Positions 11,027-23,199 of a stretch of DNA of 64,000 nucleotides are shown piece after piece (within the stretch, counting starts at the first letter, position 1; each line of letters starts with the position of its first letter). The DNA is taken from contig NC_077222.1 in NCBI RefSeq assembly GCF_024763615.1, positions 6,138,001 to 6,202,000 of the forward strand. Reading direction: 5' to 3'. The notes under the pieces were generated by a model, which was given only the letters and a program-made list of their open reading frames with translations, did not search any database and was not told where the DNA came from. The position numbers and the translations under genes were made by a program. The stretch comes from Phlebotomus papatasi (taxonomy: Eukaryota; Arthropoda; Insecta; Diptera; Psychodidae).

Positions 11027-11430
11027 GGCTGAAGGTCGTGTAGCAAGTCAAGCAGAGCATGTGACCTCTAATAGCTTAGTTGGTAGAGTACTCGTCTAGT
11101 TAACGAGAGGTCTCTAGTTCGATTCTGGGTGGAGGCAGGTATTTTTCCTATCTCCACTCAGAAAAAACTGGATGATTTGAATGTCATTTGCTCTGATTGA
11201 CGATTTCTCTGTACATAAATACAATTAACATTGAACAAAAGTTCGTAAAAGTTCGTAATGAAATGCACTGCCTCTGGACAAAAAACTTCAGGAGTACGGA
11301 AGCACTATTCATCACGGGGAAGGCATTCCTGGGCGATCTACGATCAGCAGAATCTTCCAATTTGAGTACATTGTAATGATTACATTGTAATACAAAATAA
11401 AATGTCTTGATACGATTAATAACTTTGGTG
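11027..11430 (+). repeat. Full-length tRNA-Thr-derived SINE
   Basis: A 5' flank (GTGTAGCAAGTCAAGCAGAG) precedes a tRNA-like head at 11065-11137 with A box TAGCTTAGTTGG, a 5-bp anticodon stem CTCGT/ACGAG and B box AGTTCGATTCT. A linker follows (TCTCTGTACATAAATACA) and then a 3' body from 11259 to about 11430. The body aligns with 60596-60790 through words such as GGCATTCCTGGGCG, AGCAGAATCTTCCAAT and TTGTAATACAA. The acceptor stem is imperfect, so it is unlikely to be a functional tRNA gene. Confidence 0.8.
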
Positions 11431-11672
11431 AGCGGATGTGGATATGCCACTCTACTGTTCGTAACCTTTTCTTTAATTCTCATTAACGATAGTCTTCATC
11501 AATCGGATATGGTAGACCTGAATGGTGAAGACCGTTTCCGAAAGACAGTCTCCTGTATCTACGGTATCCACGGTATCTCATTGAAAATTCGAAATCCGAA
11601 AATTTAGCGGTTTCTGTCAATCAACAATTACAAAGCTGTAAGCCGCTTAAAACTTGCATGACAGTAGAACTA

Positions 11673-11980
11673 CAGTAGAGCCTCGCTATAGTCCATATTT
11701 GGTTCCAGATTTGACACTTGGGTCGCACTATAGTCCATGTCATTTTTTAAAATTATCAACGACTTTTTCATTGCGATTGTGGTACTTGCCATCGCACTCT
11801 TCATTATGGATCACAATTATCACAACTACGCAATTAAGTTTGCCAAAAATATTAAAATAATTATGACAACATTTCATGTCGCGTACTAAAAAACATAACC
11901 TAACTTAAAATCAGTGTTTTAAAATCAACGGTCGATAAATTGTGGACTATAGAGCGATGGCCAATAGCGGGGCTCTACTG
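11673..11980. mobile_element. TA-flanked MITE, CAGTAGAGCC type
   Basis: 308 bp with ends CAGTAGAGCCTCGCTAT and, reversed, CAGTAGAGCCCCGCTAT, flanked by TA (11671-11672 and 11981-11982). GTCCA motifs lie just inside the ends. The terminal CAGTAGA is shared with the elements at 21719, 26515 and 53488. Confidence 0.8.
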
Positions 11981-13650
11981 TAACTTCAGTCGAGGACAAA
12001 GAAATTTTTCGTAATTTCCGTGAATCAGCCATATTGAAAACAAGTGTTTCACCTTATTTTATGCTAATGGATTATTTTATGCTAATTCAAAATTCCATTC
12101 CAATCTTCGATGAGTGTCAATAGCTGCGATTGTGTATGATTCTCCAATGCAAAAGACTGCAGAAATGTATTCACGCATGGTATAATGTTAAATTATGTTT
12201 TGGAAACTACATTCGATAGCATCACATAAATTTCCCATTAATTTCATCGAATATTTGTAGAAGCTCTTTCACCATCTCTTCCAGCCCCCGCATCGTTAAG
12301 CGCACTTTGCTCCAGCCATTGCTGCACGTCCTCTCTGATTTAAAATGTCAAGGAATTTATGGTCCCAGCGAGTAGGGGATGATGTTTATCGACACTGGCT
12401 GGGGATGGTCCTTCTTTTTTATCCCCTACAAAGTATTTGGATTTGACTTGATTTTTTTTGTTTCAAATTTGCAAGAACCATTTCAGAATGGAAAACGATA
12501 AATTGTAAAATGGGAAAAGATGTTTTTTCGCATTTTACACGTTTTTCCCTCACTTTTGCATCTTTCCGCTCTGAGTCTCTTACCGCAGGAAGTGGAGAAG
12601 GAGGGGTATCCTAGGAAAAATATTTGCATCATAAATTGCAATTCTCTTCGAGATATTACATTCAATATGTCCTATTCACTTTGCTGAATTCTACTGACTC
12701 TTAATAATTGAGAAATAAACAACATTTCGAGTTTTCCCATCTGAATTTTCCACCCTCAGACAGAAGCGAATGAGAAAAAAGAAGAAAATATCAGGAATAG
12801 TTTGAAGAACCAACAAATTCTTCTCTGATTTCCTTTCATTCTGAGCATTAAACTAAAATCTTTGAAGTGAAACGTTGTCAAAAGTAAAAGTCCCTGAGTG
12901 AAAAGAAAGGCTTTAACTTTCCCGTCTATCTGGGTACGTTAAGGATGGGATCCAATGGACCACCCCCAAGTGCGGTGGAATCGATTGTGTTTACGCCATG
13001 AAACTCCTTTTTCTCGCATCCTCCATACAAAGAACAAAGGCGATCATTGGACAAAGTAAGAAATCTTGTCCGGTCGTCCATCCGTTTCAAAAACTTTCTC
13101 CTTATAACACCAACACGATGCCTCCCACCATCCCATGCTCCTTTTTTTTTGAACGTCATGTCAAATGTGTTTCTGGCAGGATTCGAATTCAATTCAACCA
13201 GAACCAGTTACTTCAGAGACACTGCCCATTTTCAGTGGAAATGTTTTGTTCGACACAAAAACTATCCATGAGAAGACATACCGATCAATTCATTTTAGCG
13301 TTGTTGTTCACCCATCCAACCCCATATATAACTAAAGTGATTACTGGCGTGAAAGCTCTTTCCTACCCCTCTCCAAGTCTCCGGGATTAAGCTAAAGAAT
13401 AGAATGTTTACCCTTTGATTCTGACGTGCTTTTGGGGAAGGAAGTTTGGGCAGTCATTGACAGTTTTTCACATGGAAGTTTAAAAGCTCAATTATGTAAC
13501 TTTTTGGATTGGGATAAGGCATAGAAAGCTTGTCTAAATTGTTTTAATAGTACACCGTTAAAAATAATATAGAAAAAGATATGCATTTTTATTATATAAG
13601 GGAAGGCTTTTAGGCTTCGCACATAATCTGGATTCGAACACTTATGTTCT
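11981..13650. other. AT-rich unique DNA, no gene seen
   Basis: No shared repeats. The frames near 12926-13390 on both strands overlap one another, show no domain and look like chance. A small inverted GGGGAT/ATCCCC lies at 12375-12430. Confidence 0.4.
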
Positions 13651-13652
13651 TA

Positions 13653-14079
13653 GGGTAAGTTTGCCAAATTCCGGCCAGCTTGCAATTTCGGCCACCTCTT
13701 TTGTTCCTCGAATTTCTATAAACTTTTAGTTTTTACATACTCTAAAGATTAGAAAATGGAAAAGAATAACAAAAAATGTAGCTTCGACAAACGAGATGAC
13801 GTGAAAAAGACATTGGAAGAATTCCTGAAGGACAAGGAACTATGAGAATGAAGGTGGCCGAAATAGGGCACCAAAGCTATGTTTACATTTTTATTAATTT
13901 TAAAATGTATTAAGAATGATTTTAGAGTAAATAAAGACGATAAACTGTCTACAAGATTCTAAGCAACACTCCTTAAGTAGAAGGAATAAAAAACTCAATT
14001 TCTATTAAAGATATTACATTTCAAACTTGAGACCTTGGCGTTTGCATGCAACTATGCCGAAATTTGGCACACTTACCCT
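13653..14079. mobile_element. MITE family GGGTAAG, copy 1
   Basis: 427 bp flanked by TA on both sides. The ends are GGGTAAGTTTGCCAAATTCC and, reversed, GGGTAAGTGTGCCAAATTTC. Subterminal CGGCCAGCTTGCAATTTCGG and a mirrored GCCGAAAT word occur inside. Other copies are at 50040-50457 and 55884-56131. Confidence 0.85.
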
Positions 14080-14095
14080 AATTCTTATTAAATTC

Positions 14096-15290
14096 TTAGG
14101 GATCTGACCAGGTCTAAGTTTAGCATAAAATACTTTTCCTTAGAATTCTGGAAGGACATGCGTCATCTAATCAAAATTTCAGAAGATATCTCACTTGAGA
14201 TGTCACTTCGATAAGCAATATCTTCCTATCCCAACGAGCTATTCAGCGTAAAAAATATTTTTATGACATTTGATTGTAAGGATGTTCAGGCACTAAATCC
14301 CCATCCCTTATTCTCCATCATAGACCAATCCCATGGAGAGGAAGCTGTATCCCATTTCTGTAAAATAAATTGCGATTTGTTCGGTTTTTTTTTCACTCTA
14401 GCCCAGAAAAATCTTTTCACTTGAATAAGTATCAGCGCCCGTCATCGCCATTTAGGGACAATAAATCCTATAATATTCACATGGTGAATATCCTTTTGTT
14501 CAGATCAGGCGTCTCATCGACAGAGACGTTCTTTTTTTTTGCGGGTCGTTCGTTGTGGTTGAATAATGATTTACGCATCGCCACGACGCGTTACATTTTT
14601 ACGTGTAAATAAAAATATAATATTGCCATAAATTTTGGCAGTTTTTTTTTTCATCTTCTTTTTTCCTCTATTCCTTTTTCCTGTGTGAACAATACGTACA
14701 TATTTTATGAGCATTTGATGGTGTACTCGACAGTTGGCGGAAGAACGCGTTCTGACCACACTTTGGGATCCTCTTGGACGGAAACAGCCACAATAAAAGA
14801 ACTCAGCACACCCTACAGGGAATGATTGAGTACTCGGCTGGAGGAGAAGACAGAAAAATCGTACACAGTGGCCGGATATTGATCTGTTTATCACCCATCG
14901 TGTGATAAATCGATTTTGCTGACAATGCATCAGCTCAGCAGCTAATGAAGCGATTGATAGGGTTGTTTTTTTCTGTGTACAGTGCAAAAATTCCAGTAAA
15001 GCACTCTAACTTGCCTTTTTATTGCTCGAACTCTACTGAGAAAACAGCATATACAACCAGTCGATTCTTAGTAATAAATACGTTTACTGTTTAGATTCGG
15101 TTGTTTGATACATTTCTGCACTAATTTTTTACGAATTTAGACAAAACGTTCTCTTTGACTATCTATAGAGTTTTTGGCTTAACAATAACGTCACCAAAAG
15201 ATTATTATAATTATTCTTTTTTAATTTATTTCGATGTACCGGATTTTTATAGACATTTTGTACATTGTTCTGTTTACATTCTTTTTATTC
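14096..15290. other. AT-rich unique DNA, no gene seen
   Basis: Poly-T and poly-A runs with one frame of 138 codons on the minus strand (14571-14987). It has no recognisable domain, ends in a Lys-rich low-complexity segment and is judged to be chance. Confidence 0.4.
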
Positions 15291-15296
15291 GGTTTA

Positions 15297-15394
15297 CAAT
15301 ATTCAGGATTTGAACTCAAAACAGTGACAGTCGATCCGGGGGTCACAAGGCCCAAAAGCCGAATACTCTTACTAACTGCGCCACGGACCCCCCT
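15297..15394 (-). repeat. tRNA-derived SINE head, long-armed type
   Basis: Read on the minus strand it begins GGGTCCGTGGCGCAGTTAGT (A box) and has the same middle as 44776-44873 (AGAGTATTCGGCTTTTGGGC, a CCCCCGG run). It ends with a degraded B box, GAGTTCAAATCC. The A-to-B distance of about 60 bp is too long for a simple tRNA, as in tRNA-Leu or tRNA-Ser with a long variable arm. It is not folded well enough to be a gene. Confidence 0.7.
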
Positions 15395-15517
15395 TATGTC
15401 GCCAAAGGAAGTGTTCTCAGATTAAAAAGGTTTCAAACTGAACTTAAAAAGTGAGCATAAATACTGTAATCCGATTTTGATTATTTAAAGTGATTCGGAT
15501 AACTTATAGGCTTTTCG

Positions 15518-15640
15518 ACCAAGAACCACTGAAGAAGACACGATAGGTGCCGAAAGCTCTGGTAAATTGTGAGTTTTACTTTTGGATTGCACTCAATACA
15601 CCGACGCTCACAGGAAGGACATTCTGTCTTAAAATAAGAG
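15518..15640 (+). repeat. Dispersed repeat A, copy 2
   Basis: Nearly identical to 216-317 and uninterrupted: GGAAGGACATT is directly followed by CTGTCTTAAAATAAGAG. This copy shows what the site at 317/580 looked like before the 260-bp insertion. Confidence 0.75.
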
Positions 15641-16380
15641 TATAGGCTTTTCAAAAGTTTTCCAAAGTGTGAACATTAGTCTTTTTCTTGTTTAAGGAAA
15701 AGGGATACCAAAAGTAGAAAATTCCTTCGAGAAAGGAAAATTACAAAAATACAAAATTTACCTAATTTTGAAATTCTCTACAAAACATTTCTGAACATTA
15801 AACTTTTCTTGATGGAAATATTGATAAACAAAAATATTTTTTATTTATTTAAAAGCTTATTTTAAACCTAATTTTGATAAATTTTACGGATTTTTGCGCT
15901 TAAATCTGGCTAAGGACATCAGGAATACTTCTTCAAAAAGAAAATTGCCCGAATTTGATCCAAAGATCAGAGTTTCTTCAAAAGTTTTTCTGTAAATTTT
16001 ATATCAAACATAAAAAAAACAATATTAAACAGATTTTGTACATATTGGGACCAGATGTGGAAAGCTTGAGAGATTGTCTAAGTGCCCTTATAAGACAATA
16101 TCACAGCTTTCTTTGAGAAAAGTTGATCAAAAGCTTCCTCAAAGTAATTTCCAATTGAAATTTTAAATTTTAGATTTTATACAACGTTTCTTTGAAAAAA
16201 TTATATTAATCTATGTATTCTTTAAGGCTTATAATATTTAACAAAGATTTTAATGTTTTAAGCTAGTAAAGTTATTTTCTTCGGTAAATATCGTGTAGGG
16301 AGGGGGACGGGACAACGGTCCCTCCCTGTCCATTTCTCGCTTTGCTCTTGAATGAGACTTAGATCTTAAGTCCAGTAGAC
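15641..16380. other. AT-rich DNA, nothing recognised
   Basis: No gene or shared repeat. A G/C-rich imperfect hairpin (GGGAGGGGGACGGG against GTCCCTCCCTGTCC) lies at about 16297-16333. Confidence 0.4.
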
Positions 16381-16384
16381 AATA

Positions 16385-16961
16385 ATGCCCAGCGTACAAT
16401 AACTTTTGTTTTGTAAATATGTTTTTGAAATTTCGATAAGAGTGAATGAAATGTAGATCTAGTCATCTTGCTCTCTCTCAAAGGAAGTCTTGAAAACATG
16501 TTTACAAACAAAAGTTATTGTGCGTTGGTCATAAAGGCTAGCGCACAATAACTTTTGTTTGTAATTTTGTTTACAAAATTTTTTATAGGTGTGAGCGCGA
16601 TAACTAGATCTAGATCTCACTCACTCTTATTGAAATGTCAAAAACATGTTTACAAAACAAAATCTATTGTGTGCTGAGCATAATGCCCAACGCATAATAA
16701 CTTTTGTTTACTAAACATGTTTTTGAGATTTCAGTGAGAGTGAATGAAACCAAGATCTAGTTATCTCGCTCTCTCTCATAGGAAATTTTGAAAACATGTT
16801 TACAAATAAAAGTTATTGTGCGCTGGTCATAACTTTTGCTTGTAAACATGTTTTCAAAATTTCCCATGAGAATGAACGAGATGACTAGATCTAGATCTCA
16901 CTGACTCTAATTTAAATGTGAAAAATTAGTTTAGTAAACAAAACTTATTGTGCGTTGGTCA
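16385..16961. mobile_element. Four hairpin MITEs in tandem
   Basis: Units at 16385-16531, 16534-16680, 16683-16829 and 16832-16961, each about 147 bp except the last, which lacks its left tip. Each is one long hairpin: GCGCACAATAACTTTTGTTT and TAAACATGTTTTCAAAATTT in the left arm, an AGATCTAGATCT-like centre, then the mirror image. A single TA lies between neighbours and at both outer borders. A fifth, solitary copy is at 63067-63213. Confidence 0.85.
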
Positions 16962-16963
16962 TA

Positions 16964-17345
16964 ACGCTGTGTGTCCGCTTGTCCGTTATGAGATCTATAT
17001 AGAGCAAACAATTAGAGACAAAGACTTGGTGTCTTTTGGAAAACAGTCCCTCAATAATTAAATTTTGGGATTACTAAAATTGTTTTCACTTTTAACCACT
17101 CTTCCTTTATAATCAATTGTTTGATGTAATATTTAATTTTTGATATCTGACTGTTTTAAGAATTGTTTTTCAAAGTTAAAACGAACGAATGCACTGAGAT
17201 GGTTAATTTTTAACCGATTTAGACAAGTTTTAATTCATCTGAAAGATTTTTGATTTCTTTTAAAATATAAACTGATTTCAATTCAAACCATAACAAAGTT
17301 ATGATTTTTCTGGAGTTTTGAAATGTATTTTTATTTTGAAACGGT
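16964..17345. other. AT-rich DNA, nothing recognised
   Basis: No gene or shared repeat seen. The segment near 16980-17040 (GTCCGTTATGAGATCTATAT, GACTTGGTGTCTTTTGG) faintly resembles the foldback-arm relative at 55010. Confidence 0.35.
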
Positions 17346-17349
17346 TCAA

Positions 17350-17860
17350 CCTTTTAAGGACGATTGGAACACCGCTGTCCCATAAAGAAAACAATTTTTC
17401 CTGACTACCTAAATTTACTTTTTCCTTATGTTTATACGTAATTTCAAAATAGAAGGTTGAACGAATCTAGGATATTTTTTGCAAGTCTCCAGCTATTTGC
17501 TATATAGTAAATTTTTAGTTCAAAAATTACGAATTTTTAAATTCGTAATTTAAATTCGTAAAAATTTTAAATATTTTTTATACTTCCATTTTTTAAGCAA
17601 AAACGTTTTGAGAAAAGAAACTACAATACCCAAACATAATATTTTTCATTAGATTGAAAATTATCATTCATTAGTATTGTCAGAAAAATTACTTTTTTAG
17701 GCTATTTTTATCCCTATCGTTCATAGAAGTAAAAAATACACCATATCAGACTGTGTTGGCTTTTCGAAGGCCAGATATAAGACTTTTTACTGGTTTTGTT
17801 CATCGGTTTCATTTTTATTGCTGATTTTCGGTCCGCGAAAACTGTCTCGTCGTTAAAAGG
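17350..17860. mobile_element. piggyBac-like MITE, copy 1
   Basis: 511 bp with ends CCTTTTAAGGACGATTGG and, reversed, CCTTTTAACGACGAGACAG. The right flank is TTAA; the left flank is TCAA, probably a mutated TTAA. It is the reverse-complement partner of 28966-29925. A TTAA target and a CCCTTTNANGACGA-like tip fit the piggyBac superfamily (family knowledge plus inference). Confidence 0.75.
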
Positions 17861-17930
17861 TTAAAGCGGTAAGTGATCATGTAAAGACGAAACATAACGA
17901 ATAACTGTCAACTACATAAGTTTATTCATT

Positions 17931-18183
17931 CACTGAGAGAAATCCGAAAAAGTTAAAATAACATCCCGGAAATGTTAATTTTACCCTGCAGTATTGATCC
18001 GAAATCTGTGTAAATATTACCCTTTTTTGGTGTATTAGGGGTAAAATGTACCCTTTTTCATGTTAATTTTACCCTTAATAAGGTGTAAAATTAACATTAA
18101 AAAATGTTGATATATTTTTACACCTAAAAGTGTCAAATTTATGAGGAAAAAATGTTAATCGCATCCTCTTTTTTTTCTCAGTG
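17931..18183 (+). mobile_element. MITE family CACTGAG, copy 1
   Basis: 253 bp starting CACTGAGAGAAATCCGAAAA and ending TTTTTTCTCAGTG. Only about 7-8 terminal bases are mirrored. Inside are many GTGTAAA and TTTTACCC words in both orientations. Further copies are at 21771, 33394 and, reversed, 50888. The target duplication is unclear, so the superfamily is not assigned. Confidence 0.85.
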
Positions 18184-19552
18184 TTCAAACTGATAAAGAA
18201 ATTCATAGAAAGCCCCAAGTTCGAGCATGCTGCAAAGTTGATATTCATTGCCATCCCTTTTGCGCAGTCATAAACGATCCACTTCACAAATCACCTAACA
18301 CAAAACCTCTTCACTGGCGATAGCCAAATAAACAATGAAGAAATCTGTTGGCCAGACTTCATCTCGGAACCAGGAGAATGAATGAGAATTGAGTATTAAT
18401 GAAGGTGCATTGTGGAAGATGAATTCTCCTGCAACTGCAAACGTCTTTCCTCAAATGTCTTTGAGGTTTCACCATAAAATATATGCAAGCAAAATGAGAA
18501 TATGATGTTCTTTTATCTTTTTCTGCTTGGCTCCGCAAACCACATCCCCAGCTATTTATTTCAAAGTCTCCATGAGACGAATATCATTTAACGGTAAGAA
18601 GGAAAAGTTTCCACTTTTCTTTGCATAAGAGGAAAAACTTGTACACGAATTGAGAATTCATTTTCTCACAGAGATGAGGGTGTGAGCAATATAAGAAAGT
18701 TTCTCTACGGAACTACATCTCTTTTTTTTAACTGTACTTTTCTGCCTCAAAATGTGCACACTCTTCTAATTCAAGCAATTAAAGTAATTAATTGTAAGAA
18801 AAAGCAGTGAGAGTGGAGCGTCAGAATAAATCACTAAGAATCTCACCCCTCAGCTTTTTTTTACGCTAAAAGAAAATTCCGTCTGGAATCTGTGTGGGAA
18901 AGAAGGAATTTTTTTCTCTAAGTGCCAGAAAATAAAAATGTGATTGTGTAATTTTCATTCACTTCTTATTCCTTTCGAATCACCATCTTCGCCATCTTCC
19001 AAAAGAATATTCTTTTGTACCCCGTCAAATAGCAATTAAAAGGCTATTAAAAGAGTTCTTCTTTTTGTTCCTTGATTTTTCTGAGTGTATACTTTTGTCC
19101 CAGGGGTCCATGCTATATATACCAAAGGTTTATATAGAGACTGAAAGTGATTGCTTTTAACATTGAGAAACTATACAAGAGTTTGTCTCTGAAAAGCGTA
19201 ATATCGATGTGATTAATATTCATGCTCATCCTCCAACTTTTTGGTTAAAAAGGAGCTTCAAGAAAAGAATGACGGTTGGGGGGGTTGCGAAATTAATTTT
19301 CCACGAAAACGAATACTCCCCTTTAGAAGACTTATATTATTATTTCCATTAAGGGGTGTGGAAATTGAACTGTTATGATACGGGGACATACTGATTGGAT
19401 TTATTACTTTATTGATAAAACGGTGTCTTGTATTCATAAGAAATTATTCGGATTTGCATTCATTCGAAAATGTGTCCGAAAATTTGACTAAGGGTCGTTT
19501 AAAAGTTCACGCATCTGCCGCTTGAGGGCTGAAAAGTTAAATGTGATTGTCA
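18184..19552. other. AT-rich unique DNA, no gene seen
   Basis: Mixed A/T-rich sequence with pyrimidine tracts and no shared repeats, except GCATCTGCCGCTTGA near 19511, which recurs near 21680 as GAATCTGCCGCTTGA. It is unlike the neighbouring repeat blocks and could be intron or intergenic spacer. Confidence 0.4.
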
Positions 19553-19923
19553 CCCGTCAAATTGCTCTACCTGCCGATTTTACTTGGAGGTTTTTTGAAT
19601 TGTAACGGTATATTATAATACATTTAGAGGAATTCTGTAGATTTTCGGCAGAAATTCCGCCGAATTCTGACACAGCTGTCTGGAAAGTCCGGAATGTAGA
19701 TAAAAATCTACAGAAAATCGGCAAAATATCTACAGAAATTCGTCAGAGTATGTACCAGGATTCGTCAGATAATCTGCAATTCGTCAGAAAATTCTGACGA
19801 ATTTTGTCCCAAGCCCAAATAAAATTCGTCGGAATATCTACAGATTTGTCGGCAGATTTTCGGTAGAGATGTAGATATTTTCTGCGGAAATCTGCAAGAT
19901 ATCTGACGAAATTATTTGACGGG
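19553..19923 (+). mobile_element. MITE family CCCGTCAAAT, copy 1
   Basis: 371 bp with ends CCCGTCAAAT and ATTTGACGGG. The interior is built from repeated short words in both orientations: TCTACAGA, TTTTCGGCAGA and ATTCGTCAGA. A second, longer copy lies reversed at 38141-38905. The target duplication is not clear. Confidence 0.8.
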
Positions 19924-21716
19924 CAGTTAACAGAAAAAAATAAAACAAAGTATTCGAGCATAAAAAATCATTCGAAAATCTATTAAAATTTTTTTTCGAA
20001 ATTAAAATGGAATAGTTTTATCACATTTTAGTATTATAAAAAAAATATTACTCCAGTCATAATACTTATTTGCAATAATTATTCGAAATTCAATCCGATA
20101 ATGCCAATAGGATACATATAAGGTTATGTACTATTAATTACTAGGTTTAGTCGATTCGAAATTTTGAACTTTCGAACATTCAACGGATTAAAAGCAAGTA
20201 TTGAAAATGGTCGACAAACTGAAAAAATAAAGGTCCTAAACTAAAGAAAAGTCTCAGAAAATTCTTATTTTCTGCAGTTCAATTAGTTGCCATTGTACCC
20301 ATCGCAAGCATCTCTTTTTCGCTTGAAACTTTTCCAGCACCGGAATATGCAATTTGCACAACTTTTGAATTCATAGAGCACCACATTGAACGCATTTTGC
20401 AACAACTATTTTAGCATAAATTACGAAAAATGAAATGTTGCTATTGCTACATTCCACAATATAGAATTATACATATTTGCTTGATGTTTATTCTAACCGG
20501 AGAGAGCAGAAAAAAAATCTCTTTTTTTTAATACCTTTCAGCACTGTACGTGTTGAAAACGTTTTTATGCAAATTTTCTGTGAGCAAATATCCAGTTAAT
20601 ATTCTGAGTATATTTTTTCCCGAATACAAATTCAAAATATAAAAGCAATTCAATGTGGATTTCGAGAACCCCTTCTTTTTTTGCCATTTTCCATGTGCTC
20701 TATTCTATATATAGCATCAGATGGACAAATTTGCATAACAAAGAAGGATTGGAAGTGAAATTTATCAAAACATTTTGCAAAAATCCCATTTATAGACATC
20801 CCCCTAAAGATCTATAGGACATTCGACAATAAAATTTTTCAAATTGCACATCATGGTTCATTTGCCAAAATAAAATCCTCAGGGGATAGTCCAGATGGGC
20901 GATTCTTATTTCGCAATTTTTTTTGTAATTAGGATGGCCATCAAGTCCTAGGCAAAAATCATCCAAATGAAAGCCACGTGAAGGAGATTAAGGGTGCGTT
21001 TCAGCTACGTAGTCCTTTCAAATACCACGCCTTCGTCATTGAATACCACACCAATGACCTCGATAATGCCAGCCTCCATCCCGGAAACCCTTTCGAAGAG
21101 TACTCACAGGATTCTCCGAACTCCGCCCTATTTTGCCAAAAAGGAACCCTCTCCCGGTGTTAGATTCAGGATGTCAAAGAGAAGGGCAGGATGTGGTATT
21201 TTCGCCCCACATTTGGCCTTATTGTGTATGTATGTGCGCTTACGCATTATAAGGGGTTGAAGGATGCAAAAAATATAGAACAGTAAGTCAACCCTTTGTG
21301 CAAGAATCCCCTTTTTGCGAATTATATTGGATGTTGGTGTTGTCATGGTAATTTTCCTCAAAATTTAATCATTGTGACGGCCATTTTGGCAAGAATTTCC
21401 CAAATTTTCAAGGCATATATTGTTTCACACATGGGGGGCACGTAAGTCATCAATTTAATGGCTTGATTTTATTTTAATTGAAAATTTATTCATATTATGA
21501 AAGGATTTATTTTGTTTTTTATCATGTATTCATATTCTTTATGAAGATTATTTTAATCCAAGTTTATTGAAAAAAAAAGGAATAAATCGAAGTGAAAACG
21601 CTTTTCGAAAATACAGTCGAAGACTTTTCGAAGTTTTAGATTTGACTTCGAAATTGGAATTTTTCGATGGGTTCATGAATCTGCCGCTTGAACGATGATT
21701 ATATTTTGACTTTGAA
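19924..21716. other. AT-rich unique DNA, no gene seen
   Basis: No element or gene recognised. Short frames around 20978-21361 overlap on both strands and show no domain. Confidence 0.4.
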
Positions 21717-21718
21717 TA

Positions 21719-22548
21719 CAGTAGAGTCTTCTAAATTCGAAAGCTCGGGGGTATTTTTTTACATTTCTCACACTGTAAGAGAAATCCGAAAAAGTTAAAT
21801 AACATTCCAGAAATGTTAATTTTACTCTGCATTATTGATCCGAAATAGGTGTAAATATTACGCATTTTAGGTGTATTATGGGTTAAAGTTACCTTTTTTC
21901 ATGTTAATTTTACATTTAAAAGGGTGTAAAATTAACAATAAAAAATGTTGATATATTTTTACACCTAAAAAATGTTAAAGTTATGAGGAAAAAAGTTAAT
22001 CGAATCTCCGTTTTTTTTCTCAGTGCACCTCCCAAATTCGAACGATTTTTTTAAAACTAACGAAATTTATGTCAGATTAAATTGTACTTTGAATCAAATT
22101 CCCGTATTTTCTCACAGGTCTTAGAGGTAACATACTTCCTTTTCATTTTATACTATCAGAATGTATGTAAAAATTCAGGAAGAAACACATGAATATGATT
22201 TTCATTCATCCAGAATACGAAGTTTTTAACATAACCCCACAATTAACAAAAATGCGGCCGATTTTAGTGTAAATTTTTTCCTGTTTTCGTACACACTTCA
22301 CGAGATATCTCCAAAACTACGTAGGTTGCCAATCTGGGATTTTCGGTTGCTTATTCAACATCAATTTGGCTTTTATTTTGCATTTTATATTTTTTGGTAA
22401 TTCATTCTACACTGACAGAAAACAGCTAATGAACCCAAAAGTTTTTTCGGCACGCTAGAAACATATGGGAAACATAGGAAATGTCATGTCCCTGAATCCA
22501 AACGTCGTCGTTCGAATTTAAGAGATTCAGATTTGAGAGACTCTACTG
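21719..22548. mobile_element. MITE, CAGTAGAGTCT type, interrupted
   Basis: The left end CAGTAGAGTCTTCTAAATTC (preceded by TA) and the right end, reversed CAGTAGAGTCTCTCAAATC, face each other. A CACTGAG-family MITE (21771-22025) sits in the left part. The right part overlaps the left arm of the palindrome at 22249-23165, so the original length is uncertain. Confidence 0.6.
21771..22025 (+). mobile_element. MITE family CACTGAG, copy 2 (nested)
   Basis: Same start (here CACTGTAAGAGAAATCCG) and end (TTCTCAGTG) as the other copies, 255 bp, inserted in the CAGTAGAGTCT element. Internal GTGTAAA/TTTTACAC words are preserved. Confidence 0.85.
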
Positions 22549-23165
22549 TTTTAGAAATTACACCCTTTGCTCCTAAAAATGTCGTACAATTTTCAGTATT
22601 GATCAGTAAAATTATTATTAAAATGCTTTATTAGTTATTTCATTTCGTAACACTTTCTCAATAAGAAAAAAAAACAAAAAGTTATTTCGAATTTTTGACA
22701 CAGGTTGTTTGACTTTCAATGTCTTTTCGGTTGTCCTGTCATTCTATTCGATTATAATCTCGTTGATGTTCGAATATTCAAATTAAATGTTCGCTAGATT
22801 TGTCAAATTTTTGAAAATGACACTGAGAAACTATATTCGAAATCCGAAAATATGTTTTGTTACTATGGAAATAGTTGTCAAATCTTTTTGAACTTAAGGA
22901 AAACAACATTTGTAACAGGGGCATGACGTTTCCTATGTTTTCCATATATTTCTAGCGTGCCGAAAAAACTTTTGAGTTTATTAGCTATTTTCTGTCATTG
23001 TAGAATGAATTATCAAAAAATACAAATACAAAATAAAAGCCAATTTAATATAGAATAGGCAACCGAAGACCCAAAATTGGCAACCTATGTGGTTTTGGAG
23101 ATATCTCGTGAAATATGTAAGAAAACAGGAAAAATTTATACTAAAACTGGTCGCATTTTTCAGAA
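22249..23165. repeat. Palindromic element, arms about 245 bp
   Basis: 22249-22490 is mirrored by 22915-23165. Matching words include CACGAGATATCTCC, GGCACGCTAGAAACATATGG and AATTCATTCTACA. The spacer of about 425 bp contains the right terminus of the CAGTAGAGTCT element. Several mismatches show it is older than the foldback element. No open frame of note. Confidence 0.7.
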
Positions 23166-23199
23166 TGGCACTCCCCTGATTTTTAACATGGATTCGAAA

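Noticed and set aside
14571..14987. 138-codon minus-strand gene
   Set aside because: No recognisable domain, a Lys-rich low-complexity segment from poly-T tracts and no splice or promoter context.
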